Shown one piece after another: positions 1 to 11,929 of a stretch of DNA of 64,000 nt. Below the pieces are notes generated by a model that was not told the DNA's origin, did not search any database, and saw only the letters and a list, made by a program, of their open reading frames with translations. This stretch comes from Erythrocercus mccallii. Taxonomy: Eukaryota > Chordata > Aves > Passeriformes > Dicruridae. Within the stretch, counting starts at the first letter, position 1, and every line of letters starts with the position of its first letter. The position numbers and the translations under genes were made by a program. The stretch lies in NCBI GenBank assembly GCA_013397435.1, contig VZRG01000347.1, forward strand, positions 310,001 through 374,000, read 5' to 3'.

Positions 1-3000
1 TGTTCTCCCCCATTCCCACTCTGACGTGCTGAACCCACTGTTACCTCATCACTTCACCTACAGCCCAAACCATCCGGCCTCTCTCAGCCAAGGGCAGCCC
101 TTGTACATCCGTCAGTGGGGAAAGCCACGTGAAAAAGGACTAAGGAGAGAGACAGGCACTTAGAAATGGAGTTTATAACTTCATTGGATTTGTTGACTGA
201 TGGGAGTAGGGGGGAAGAAGTGTCCTGCTGTCTTTGTCCAGATCTCTGTGTACTTTGTTCATTTATGAAGATGTCCTGTGTGAAGGAAAAATCTTCCTTG
301 AGGACTCTCAGAACAGAGATGCTAATCTTCTTTTCTCATTATTCTTATAAGAGATAGTAGTTTTCTTCCTCCCTCAGGGTGGAGCTGGGAAAAATCAGAG
401 CTTCCATGTTTTGACAATGTTGTATCAAGCAGTCTTTTATTGATAAGAATTCAGTAAAAATCCTTTTGTCTTTCTAGCAGCAACATCTCAGGTACATTTA
501 ATCCCAACATCTACTCTCTGCCTATAGTCTAACAATTATCTTCAGGTGTATTGGAGCACTTACTGGGACCGTTAGCAAATGGGAAAAGTTTTTTTGACAC
601 AAAATTTCACACAGACTTTGAAAATATTTCAGCTGTTCATTATTCCAAAGAACAAACATTTTTCCAAGTAGTTCACTTTTGTTTCTACAAGTACATGTGA
701 TAGTTTCAACAAAGCAACATGAAGTATTCAGTATAAATGTATCTGCTTACAGAGATTTAAATCAAAAATGGTATTTCTTGTACTTGCATTCCATCAGGAA
801 GCAATTAAAAAAAAATTGGTGAGATTGGAAAAGAAAAGCAACAGGGAGGTAAATGTTTATGTGCAGATGACACAAGTAAGCATAGATTCAAGTGTAGGTG
901 CAAATCTTCACGAGGGATTAAGGAAATTGGAGATAACTATTAGTGGGGCATTAATTAGAATTTCATCTCAGTTCTACAAAGCCAACAAAAGACTCTTGTT
1001 CTACCTCTGACAGAGTAGCACACCCTCCAATACCTACCCATAGCTAATAACTAATTCAAAAAAGTCTTGTAGGTTTTGATTGATATGAAATAAGCCTGTG
1101 ACAGTTGACTTGAAAAAGAACAGCCTGCAAGTCATCCTCTGAAATGTTCACTTTTTTGTACCTACTGATGTCTTTTCTATTCAAAACCTATAAAAGTTAT
1201 GGATGTTTTAATGTTATTTAAACACACTAGTCTTAATCTGCTGTCATTGCAAAAAAAAATGAATGAACTCATTAGCAAGAGATAAAACCATTTTTACAAC
1301 CCTGCTCCTTAATTTTATCCTCAACAATACCTTTCCAATATATGCCATGTGCTGATACAAGCAAGAGGTGTGGGAACATTCTTCCTGGGACTAAAGTGCT
1401 CTAGACAGAATATTGGTCGTCTTTGAGAGTAATAAAGACAAAGGAAGACAATATCTAATCAAGGATTTACCTGGAAATTCTAATAGATTTCTAACTTAAT
1501 TAAAAACCTTTTAATGAGCTCTTTGTTTTTGGTGAGCACTAAATATAGATATCCATGGTAGTGTGGCCTTAATAGCATTGCACACTAACTTTCCTATCCC
1601 TCCAGTGCATTGGAAAGAGTTAAAAACAGCGCAGCACCAGAGAGGTGGATTTAGAGAGGAACTGTAGTGCTTTTATGTGGAAATCACACATTTCAATTAC
1701 CCACTGAAACATATTGAAACTGCTTTAGCTTATTTGCCTTAATTTTATAAAGACTGAAGGTAGGATCTGTTTCCTGCCATGTGGCAGGTGAGGGTTTGCC
1801 TGGTTTGCTCCTCTGAGCTCAGACCAGCCCAGCCCAAGGGTCTCAGGAGATGCCAGTCTAGGAAAGCAAGACTTCAGAGCCATACAGAGACATTGGCAGA
1901 GCTGCATTGCCCAGGCTTTAATGGAATTGCAGCCATCAGCGGCAGCAAACAGACCTTAAGCATACTGCAGCTACTCCAGGTCCAGTAAAAATTCTTGTGA
2001 ACTCAGCGGGAATCAGAGGTGCAGAACAATTGCAAGCAAAAGTCTGCAAAAGAAAAGAGAGAAAGAAATTTAGAATTGTGAAAATTCCAAATATGATACA
2101 ACACTATAATTAATTGCTGATTTTCAGTATTGTATTTAGTTAAGCAATCCTAAAGTCAAGTAAGAATTATTACATGGCTTTTATAATTTATTTGTGCATA
2201 TTTAATTGAAGAGTACTGCATGTGGCATGTTTGACTTCTGAGTTTTTATTTCCCCCCACCTATTTTACTTAAAAGTTTGTTCAGTTGTAGCATACTCTTT
2301 TGATTCCAGTTGGGAAAAATATGTTTAGAAATACATATAAAAAGGAAAAAAGTATAATTATAGTAAATTTATGCATTTATTTCATTTGCATTACTAAAAA
2401 TTATGTTGCATATTCATAATTTTTATTAGATTTTCAATTTTTATCATTTAGCAAGTAAATACAGTCATGTAAGATATAAACCTTTATGTACAGATAGATC
2501 TGGTTACCAGTAAATTGTCAGACATTTAAAGGGGATGCTCAGGTCTAATGGACACAGCTATGTTTTCCCAAAATATTAGCTCTTTCTTAAAGTCATTGCA
2601 AGAAATATTATTCTTTTTTCACACAAGCAAATACAATCTTAAAATAAAATTGTAACTTTAGTATAAAGCACCGAAGTTGGCAGTGAAAGCAAAATAAAAC
2701 TCTCTCTCATAACTGTCTGGCTTAACTCATTCTGTTCTTATAGAGATTTTCTTCTCATTGTTGGAATTGCAGGAATTGAATAAAGGATCTAAGTAATGTT
2801 GGCTCATCTGGATTGGAGCAGATTGTTTTGATTTTAGACATTTTTTTAATTGAAATAGATTGCACTGTAGATTATTGGATTGGTAGATACATGGAATTTA
2901 TTATTCTTAAACCTGTAGATGGAAAAGTAATTCATAAAAGGGAAAATAAGGAAAAGGAAACAATTTCCCTCATAATGTACCTAATAAAGGCAATTTTATA

Positions 3001-3295
3001 CCAAGTGTGATTGTCCAGAACAGGTAATAGATGAATGTTTTTATTACTTTTATGGCAATAATGCAATAAAACCCATACTTCTCTAAGAAATACCTTAACA
3101 TAATTGAAATAATAAGAAAGAAATTTAAAAGAGTTTTAATGTTGGAGGACAGAGTTTAAAAAACCAGCCTTTGGTAAATTCAGGAAATCATGAGTAATAT
3201 ATGATTTTCCATTTGAAGGATCTTATTGTCTGTTCTGTCTCTTCTTAAACAGTAAGGAGGGCTAAGAAAAGAATTAATTTCCCTATTTATTTGCA
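1..3295. other. Gene-free AT-rich stretch
   Basis: No gene, RNA or repeat that I recognise. The longest open frames here are 60 to 80 codons and show no known domain. About 1780-1990 is richer in G and C than its surroundings and has short open frames on both strands, as expected of a segment with fewer stop codons rather than of a gene. About 2040-3180 is strongly AT-rich with many short A and T runs. This could be intergenic or intronic DNA; the sequence does not say which. Confidence 0.7.
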
Positions 3296-3650
3296 GCAAA
3301 TGGACGGGCAGTTGGGAGTGCCAGGGGATGGATGGGTGAGCAGCCGTGGGCAGGGGCCAGCTCAGGGCTGACCGCAGGACAGCGCTCGCTGCTCCCGTCC
3401 TCAGCAGCGCTTGGCAAAACAGTCTGGGAAACCGGGGGCTGGTCCTGCCACGGCGCTCCTGGGAAAAGGATGGAGCCTGCAGGTGTGTGGGCACAAGGAG
3501 GTGGAGGAGTCAGGCCAGGGCTGGGCACAGGCGCCTGAGGAGAGCTGGGCAGGGGGGGCCGTGCGCCGCGGCGGGGCTGAGGGGCGCTTTGGGAGGGAAA
3601 ATGCAAAAACCAGGTGTTGTTCCAGCCTGGGCCACCCTGTGAGAAGAAAT
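3296..3650. other. Isolated GC- and CpG-rich patch
   Basis: This segment is sharply richer in G and C than everything around it. I count about 17 CpG dinucleotides between 3301 and 3600, while flanking kilobases have very few. The CpGs cluster at about 3370-3415 and 3558-3590. No TATA box or known promoter core is evident. It could be a small CpG island serving an unannotated promoter, a piece of an old GC-rich mobile element, or a local compositional outlier. Many overlapping short open frames on both strands come simply from the lack of AT-rich stop codons. A 70-codon frame and an AATAAA follow downstream. Confidence 0.5.
3573..3597 (+). other. G-quadruplex-forming motif
   Basis: Four G runs of at least three bases (3573-3576, 3581-3584, 3591-3593, 3595-3597) are separated by loops of 4, 6 and 1 bases. 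This satisfies the standard G3+N1-7 quadruplex pattern on the plus strand. A further run of seven Gs lies just upstream at about 3552-3558. It sits at the GC-richest end of the CpG patch. Folding in the cell is not shown by sequence alone. Confidence 0.6.
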
Positions 3651-3862
3651 TGTTTGTGAAGTACAGCCCCTGAGGTATTTCTCATATGATTTCTGAGATT
3701 TTATTTTTTTAATTGCTTCTAAACTGGGTGTGCTTAATTCAGCTGCACTTTTCAAGCAAAGACTTTTCTCTGTGGGTAGTGAAGCCTGTGTATTAGTCAC
3801 CTTGAGAGGTTTTGAGCAAAGCCTTCAAACTTTTGTAGCATGGGGATTTTGTTTCTGCTCTG

Positions 3863-4075
3863 ATGGCACATGTGAAAGCCATGGGAGTCATTTTTGAAAA
3901 GGCTGTGGAGCTGCAAGGGCTGAGGGATGTCTGTGCAAACGTGCTCCAAGGGGAAGGGAAGATGGTCCATGTGGGAGACATCCAGCTATCGTCAACAGGG
4001 CTGGATTTTGCATGGGAACAGAAAAGTGTTGTGCAGAAGCATTTCTGTGAGACTTGTTCAAAAGTGCTACGCTAA
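3863..4075 (+). other. Unrecognised 70-codon open frame, probably chance
   Basis: The frame runs from an ATG at 3863 to a TAA. The start context has G at +4 but C at -3, so it is weak by vertebrate standards. An in-frame stop lies closely upstream. The translation has a balanced amino-acid mix (for example QGLRDVCANVLQGEGK near residues 18-33 and HFCETCSKVLR at the end), but I know no family it belongs to and see no signal peptide or membrane segment. An AATAAA follows at 4096-4101, about 20 bases after the stop, and the CpG-rich patch ends about 210 bases upstream. That arrangement is suggestive but AATAAA is common in AT-rich DNA. A chance frame is the more likely explanation. Confidence 0.15.
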
Positions 4076-4109
4076 GAAATAGCTTAGGAGATGCAAATAA
4101 ACCATTGCC

Positions 4110-6300
4110 AAGACATAACATCCATTAAACATCTTTAATTGCATTTTTTCCCACCTTTTTTTCATTAACACAGTGTTTAGAGGAAAAAAACCAGTATGGT
4201 TTCGTTATCTCTGGCCCTTGATGAGCAGGAGCCATGGAGGCTGCAGACAGCAACAAGCTGAGCTTATAACATCTGTCAAGAGAGAATATTTATTGCAAAG
4301 GCAGACAAATGCATGGCTCCTACTCCTGGCACATTTCTTGGGGTAAAGAGCAGTACACGGATACTTATATTTAACTGGATTTATAACTTTGCAGGAGGTC
4401 TATGTCTTTTCTGTGTATGTTCAAACTCATCTGCTGTCTCCTGCAGGGTTTCTTTTCTAGTTTGCTGCCCTTGATATGCTCACTTGCCTTAAGTGAGGGG
4501 CTGAGCAAGATTTTCTTCAGGGGCTTCTTCCCATGTAAATTACTCTGTGGTCACTCAGGTTTCAAAACCTGCAGAAGGAGGCCTCCTTTACTGAATTTCT
4601 AGCTGGGCTGGGAGAGGCTGGTACAACAGGGAACAACTTTCACTGGAATGAGGAAGGTGTGAACAAGTTAGAGAAGAATGCTTTGTGGTTGTCAAGATCC
4701 AAAGATAAGGTTGCTGTGGGCAATTCTGTCCCTCTGGAAGAGACTGAGATAGCTATGAAAATGCTGGGAAAAAAAGGTCTAAATCAGAATGGCTGAGTCA
4801 TAGGCAATGTAGAAACACATCAGATTTAAAGTATAGCTCATTATTTAAATAAAACGATCTACAGTACAACTGGCACAGCAAAGATAAATACATTTGAGTT
4901 TGAAGTACTAAGGTCTCACATCAGCCAAAGAACAAGACAAATGACCACAGTAAAAAACAATGATGGTAATTATGTAATCATGTTGAAATAATATCTATAG
5001 TCATGTTTCATCTAAAAGAACAAAACTGTTTTTGCAAGACCCAACTGCGTGGTCCTAACCACCTCTGAGGTTTTTTGCTGTTCCAATTTAGTATGCTTTT
5101 AGATTATTTTAATATTTCATTTGCCTTTCATGAGACTATCTCTACTCTGAGGCGTCTGTTTCAAAATAGTGAATCCCAAACTCTCATTCTTCTATTTTTG
5201 GCCTTAGAGAAAAATCTCCTCAGGAAATGGATAATCTATTCTTTACTTAGTCAAGGATGGAAAAGTTATGTACCAGATTGACCACTAATTTTTACTGACT
5301 GTCCGTAAAATTTACTTTTGCAAGCTATTTTAACTGTTACTGCATATTTTATAAAGCTGTATTTTTTCATGATTATTATTGATTTAATTTTACAAGAGGC
5401 ATGTATATCCACGAGCACTGCTTTGGTGTTCATATAATTTTTTTAAATGTTCTTAAAAATTTTCTACTTTAATGTTAATAGCAACCCTATTAAATCAGTC
5501 CCCAGGCAAAGCATTGATGATGATTGTTTGCCCTTACCACAGTGTTAATAGTTCCATTTAGAATATGTGCAGCCCATGGTAAGTGTCCTCTTAGAAGGTC
5601 ACACGCATCTCTGACTTTTTTACCTGCAATTTGGAGGTATAGTTAACGAGGACAAAAATCTACACATTTAAAGGAAAATTCATTTAAAATTTTAAATAAG
5701 AAGAAAGGCAATTTCCAATAATTCCAGTCTTTTGTGTCTGCTGTGATTTGTGGTAAAAGAGCCTGTGGAGTCCTGAGCTGCCTTGAAACTTGCTAAACTT
5801 TGTTGACATATTTGCTACATATACCCAGGTTAGTGACAGCTAAATTTTTATAAGCCAGCTCAGAAAAATCAGGATAATGGGTTCCAGACCTAACAGCTTT
5901 AAGAAACACCTTGTGTCCCCTGTTAGGAAAAATATGTGCTGTGGTTCATTATGGCAGGAAAACTGAGAATGCCTAGAAAAGGAATATTTTTTTTCTTTTG
6001 TTGCCTGCATGTGTCACGAAAAATAGAAATACTATTTATGTAAGGCTAACAGGTACTGCAATCTTCTTTTTGATACTTTTAAAGTCATTTAAGCAACAGT
6101 CATTTCTAGTTTATAGAAAAATACACATAAAATAATATTTTATAATATACTTCCTGAAAAACAGAGAGGATTTTTTTTGATAAGGAAATTGTGCATTTCA
6201 AGAGAAACATTGTTTTGTGACACATAAAATATCTGAAGATTATTTCAACACCATTTCCTGATGCAGACATGGCATCTGGTTGAAAAGAGAAAGAAGGCAT
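4110..6300. other. Gene-free stretch
   Basis: Nothing recognisable as a gene or mobile element. A good splice-acceptor-like pyrimidine stretch ends in CAG at about 4446, but no open exon with a matching donor stands out. A 16-base perfect AT-only palindrome is at 5682-5697, which is unremarkable in DNA this rich in A and T. Confidence 0.65.
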
Positions 6301-6301
6301 T

Positions 6302-6329
6302 CTGTTGAATGCAGGCTGTTGAATGCAGG
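6302..6329. repeat. Perfect 14-base tandem duplication
   Basis: The unit CTGTTGAATGCAGG occurs twice head to tail at 6302-6315 and 6316-6329 without a mismatch. Identity of both copies suggests a recent slippage or duplication event. No coding role is apparent, although a minus-strand open frame spans it. Confidence 0.85.
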
Positions 6330-9300
6330 GTGAACAAAGTTGAGTCCACACCCTGCTATTATTTCTGTGCTTTTGCAAGTAGTTCTGTATTAGTGCAATA
6401 GTCTAACTTGCCTTATTTTTTACTTTTTCCTCTCAATTATGCGGTAGCCCTTAGTTATTCTCAAATGTCACTAGGCTCACAAACATCCATGAAAAGTTGA
6501 AGGAGGCTATAGTTCACAAGGTGAAGTCTGTGGTGGTTGTTGTTGATGAGAACTCCACTAAAAGCAGCAGGAAAATGGGAATCCAAGCAGTCTGGGGAGA
6601 TGACGGGACAGACACATTATGGGGTTTTCTCCCTCAAATAGTAAGTAATGACTGTACTAAAGAAAAATGGGAGTTTTATCTGTGGTATCATTGCAGTTTG
6701 CAGCCCAGCCACACAGAAAAGCAATCTTTTCCCTGAGGAGCTTCAATGTTGCTTTTTAGTAAATGAAATGCTCATGATCGTATGGATGATTGAAGGTTGA
6801 TTGCCCCAAGCAATAGTTTATTTATTAGAGATCTAGCCAATTCTAATTTGTATATCTTCATGTCTGATAAAGGCAAGTCTTAAACCACTCTGTCATTATT
6901 GCTCTTCCTCTGGTATAGGAAATAATTTTGACAATAACGTCTTGTGCTCAAGGGCATTATGAAATTTATTCTCTTAAGACATATTTTGGAATTCACATCT
7001 GTGAAATTAGATTAGATATATATTTCTCTGTGGCATCTGGACTAGTTATGCCTTCCCAAAACCATCTTCACAAATTAGGGATCGATTCCATAAGGTGTCT
7101 GATGCACAAAGAAAAAATGCTAATTATTACCCCATTAATATACATACAGGTATATTTTTCTGTTTGTTTTTCCTCATTGAAAAAAATCTCTAGTGAAATT
7201 TTAATGTCTAAGTGAGATGGTGGCACACCTGGGTTTTAATAGGTGGGAATGAAATCTTCTACCAAGTAAGAGAGTAAGTAACCCTAATATTTTACATGTA
7301 AACATATCCCACCACTTTGAACCCTCACTAAGTCAAAACATTTCAGGTTACATATCCAAAATTCACTGATAAGTAATATACAGCCTAGAATAATGAATGA
7401 CAATGGAAGACCCCAAATATATCTGTCCCTATTAAAGACTAGTCTTCCTTCTTCCTTGATTTTCATGCAGTTGTTTTTTTCCTTGGTAAATTACAGTAAT
7501 TCTACTTGCATCCTAAATAATCAGGCCTGTGGATGAAAGCATCAGAAGAGCAAGAAGTTATTGTACTGGTGGTAGTACAATAGTTCATAGAGGAGTAGAA
7601 CTCATTTTCAATATGAGGAATGAATCTAACATTAAATTTGGCTTCAGGTTTGGAGAGTTTCAGTTGTCAGAAAAGCCATCCAGATACTCCTCAGGTTCAC
7701 CATGTTGCTAGTTTGCCAAAAATGTAGAAGTCTTTGTTTATTGTGCTATTTTTACTGAAGTTTAAGGACTAGAAAGGCCCAGTGGAAAAAAAAAAAAAAG
7801 GTGTATAATTATCTTGCTGGAAGGCTGCTTTAATTAAATTCTCCCAACTGAGACTTGGCCCCATTTTTTAAGTGAAGCATGGACTATAATCAGTCACATT
7901 AACTTTCAATTTACTTCCCTGCAGATGACCATGAAAGTGAGTGCATCTCAGTGAAGCTGTGCTTCAGGTAGGACAGTTCTTTCTGAAACCAGTGGAGCCA
8001 TCAGTTCTCCTTGTTCCCTGTGAGACTTGTTTACATCAGCTGACACAGCAAAGAGGAGGAGAGGATATTGTGCATTGGAGATGTTTTTCAATGCCCACTG
8101 TGGTGCATACATAGAATTACACTTGTAGGCTCTTTTGGTAGGTTACCTGAAATGCCACTGTGCCGAAATACCAGAGTCTACATGTAAAGAACAGCTCCAG
8201 TGAATCTTGTTTAATGGCACTTACATTTTTCAGTCATATTTTTACCCATTTAATGAAATCCCATGGAGAAAGAGGGGACTTGAGTCATTCTGAAACTTCA
8301 CCAAGTCAAGATCTGTGTGAGCAGCAAAGCATTTACTCTGAGGAATCAAGAACTGGCTGTCATCCCTTATACTGTGAGGCCTGACAGTTTTACCAGGGCT
8401 TCCAGTTTTATTCTTATCTGTTTTCACATATACCTAAAATTTTTAAGGTAAAAAGGAGGATCAAGATAAGAAAGTGAAGACTGAAACACATGAACCTCTG
8501 CAAACATGCTCTTCTGCATTGATTTTTTTTTTAATTAACAGGGCATCAACAAAGTAAGTGTAAATATAATTTTACATGTCTTTGGTGATATTGTCATCAG
8601 GTGGTTTTACAGCTTCTGGGCTCTCAGGTGAATGTTCCAGGGTAGCTCCAAAAGGAGTGTTTTTCAATTCTCAGTCTGAAGGTATTCCAAACATTGTGAA
8701 TAACATTTTGAGAGAAAAGTTACTAATCCTCAGGCACCTGTGGTTTGGAAAAATGCATACTTCTCAACATGGTTGTGAGAGATTGAATATAAAAAATTGA
8801 GATAAGAAAATGCTCTCAAGAATAAGATACATTTCCCTGTCATGATGAAGTTTTATAGGCTACAGCCTAGTTCATCAAGCACTGAAAGTTAAATTCCTAG
8901 TACTTCAGGTGATGGGTCAGAAATGAGCCCAAGCAAATTGCTTCATCTTTGTGGTTCATTGTCCCATTGGCAAATTGAAAATGATTACAATTATTCTCAA
9001 TCCTTAACTTGAAAGGGTCTAAAATAAGCCAGAAAACTCCACAGCTGTCCTGTGTACTCAGTGGAAAGATGTTTTTACTAACAATTCACTCTGAATTGAT
9101 CTCTGTACTGAATTTTCAAACTAAATTAATGATCATTTTAGTGTTTGAGTAATTGAGGCCCCTTTTTAACTACCAGGATATGGCCTTAGTTCCAAATCAA
9201 TGATGTAAAATAAGCTCCTCCAAAACAGTCAACTCGGAGCAACCAATGGTACAGTAAGAGCATTTTTGCCCTAAATGATGATTATCTGGGAGAAATTCAT

Positions 9301-11900
9301 AGACTTTACCATTCACCAAAGTTAAGTTGGTAGGTTTAAAACCATATTTTAAAATCCTTTGGAAGTCAGAACTTCAGGGAAAGAAGGAATCATTCTGTGT
9401 AACAGTCTGTGCAGTTTGGTTGTCCCCAAGGATAAGCAGTGAACTTGCATGCATGATATGCATGAACTGCTCTCAGCCTCCGCTGTGAGTCTAACCCAGC
9501 CTGGCCATGGCAGTCGTGATTGTGTCCCAGCTCCTGAATCCATGCAGAACTTGTGCTGAGGGGCATTTAGATCCCCTTTGCCTAACTGAGATCAGAGCCT
9601 GGATTTGCTTAAAGAGAGAGCCTTTAATACAAAGGCTCTTAAAGCATGGGTCTTGTTCAACCATCAATCTTTATCCATTTTGAAGGACACCTTATGGATA
9701 TAAATTATGAGGTCTGTCAGGGGAAGGTTCGTAGATAAATGGGTTCAGTCACTGGATTATTACTCCCTATTGCACTGACTGCTGAGTAACAGTAAATTGT
9801 GGGAACTGAGGAAGTTTATGGAAGCCAGATCAGCTCAGCTGCTTCTCTCCTGAAGCGACAGCAGCATATGCAAAACCCAAGGTTATTGTGTCACATGGCA
9901 GGTTCAACAATGTCATTTTGACAATTACAATATACTTGCAGATTGACAACATGACAAAATACAGCACTAGTATAAAACTGACAGGCTTTAGAACTTCAGA
10001 TTTTTTCAGGTGATACGTAGCTGCATGAAAACACATTAAGAAAACCTAACCTAACACCTCCAAATTAAATAACTCCTTCACCTTGATATCATCCAATGTC
10101 TGTGAAGCAAGAGACCCCAGCTTTGACACCCCCATCATTTGTGTGATCTTTTGCCTTAAATTCCCAAGGACTGAAGAGTGTACAAAACCAATTATGTATT
10201 TTTATTGTCTGAAATGCTTGATAAATCAGCTTTGAGACATACAATCTGAGAAATAAGCTAGATCTCAGTAATTTTTATGTAGTTGTGACCTCTGCTAGTG
10301 ACCATTATGTTTGATTCTCAGTCCCATTCCAAACACAGCTGTGTTGTCTCCTAATTGTCTCCTGCTTGAGAGCTTGTGTGGGGATCTGCTGTTAGATGGG
10401 TAATAGTGGAGAAAGATGAAAGAAACAAGACCCTTAATGCATGACTTTTTCCTTACTCACACAAAGAGCTTGGTATAGTTTCCTTGGATACTATCCAGCT
10501 TGTAGCTGACAGTGTTTTTATTTTCAGAGTGACTTTTTTTTTCCCTTTACAGAAGTGGGTGATATATCCCATTATTTGTTGAGAAAAATCTTGTGTGTTT
10601 CCTGAATTTGTAGTATCTACTATCGAGAAAGATTGAGGTGCAAATTAAGCCTCACAAGGATGAAATACCATCATATCAGTAATTATTACGGCATCTCACA
10701 AAAGGATCATAGATTTGCTTTGCCCTGAATATGGCTGGACTGAGGTAACCTAGGTCATAATGTCAAGGACAAAAGTGAATTCTTTAGGGAATCAATTCCA
10801 TCATTATATGTTTATCTAAGAATGTTGCTGAAGCAACATTTGTTTCTTTTGCTCTTCAGAAGCTTGGGCAAATCATCACCTGCATAGTCATATGCAGATA
10901 CATAGTCAACAAATATAGGCTGCATGAAGGCAACATTCTGATCAAAGGTATCAGATACTTGGAAAGGAAATCGGAAAAAATATTTTAAATTACCATTGCT
11001 TACTTATATGTATGATTGATCTTTGATCTATTTTAGGGTTTGGAAACAAATCCTGTTGGTGGAAAACTCCAGAATTTCTGAAAAAAAGATAAAAATGCAT
11101 TTTTGTATTCAATTAAATCAGAAATCCAGCCAAATTTTATTTTCCTTTCCTGCAGTTATTTTCAATCATATTGGTTCTTTTTCTTTAAAATTGGAAATGT
11201 ACTGAATATCTCTACAAAAAGTGCATGAGCACATGCATTGGAGCACTCAGATAAAAGATGGAGATGGACCTTCTCTCCATTTCAAGTTCCTTTCAAAAAT
11301 TGCACCACAGTTAGGTAAATAAGCAGGTACTATTTTCCCTATACTTTTCACAATCACTTTTTGTTGTTTCTTCCTATTCAGTTGTTTCAGGAAATACTGC
11401 TTCATCTGTAGTGGCTTACCATAAACATCATTATTATGTTATTATCTAAAGGGATACTTTCTTTTTCAGATTCCTGTTGTTTCTTGTCACAAATCTTGTG
11501 ATGTGTATTTCTCTCACTTTCTCTTCTCTCTCCTAGACTTGATGAGACATTTTGTCCCTGAAATGTGTCCTAATTCCATAAAAGCAGGGAAATAAAAAAT
11601 GTTCATGGTGAGCCCACAACATAATCCATGTTTTCAAAATTACATTAAGTCACCCACCTCAGTGACTCAGCCAGTGGGTAGCAGCAGAATCATTTTGAGT
11701 GGCTGTTTTCCAGATCAGCAATTGCTTACCACGTTTCACTGTGGGCTGACTTTCTTTGTGTAAAAGGTATATTTTAGATTCCAAAGGAAAAAAAAAAAGG
11801 AACGTTAGTCTTAGTCGTGAAGAATCAGAAGTGCTGCTGCATTCATATTGTTAAGCCCTGAATGGTGTCACAGATGTCATAAACTTTGCTTGTTCCCTGC
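6330..11900. other. Gene-free stretch with homopolymer runs
   Basis: No gene recognised. An A14 run lies at 7786-7799, a T10 run at 8523-8532 and an A11 run at 11788-11798. A small hairpin is at 9448-9464, with arms CATGCAT and ATGCATG around a 3-base loop. Open frames here are all under 100 codons and lack known motifs. Confidence 0.65.
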
Positions 11901-11904
11901 AAAA

Positions 11905-11925
11905 TCCACCTGTCAGACAGGTGGA
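11905..11925. promoter_or_regulatory. 21-base palindrome with two E-boxes
   Basis: The arms TCCACCTGTC (11905-11914) and GACAGGTGGA (11916-11925) are perfect inverted copies around one central A. Each arm holds an E-box, CACCTG at 11908-11913 and CAGGTG at 11917-11922, nine bases apart start to start. CAGGTG is the preferred core of ZEB and SNAI zinc-finger repressors and of some bHLH factors; bipartite E-boxes are a known binding mode of ZEB proteins. That binding is inferred. The arms could equally form a small cruciform. Confidence 0.35.
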
Positions 11926-11929
11926 AGAC

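Noticed and set aside
5682..5697. A 16-base AT-only palindrome as a functional site.
   Set aside because: It is composed only of A and T in very AT-rich DNA, where such palindromes arise readily by chance.
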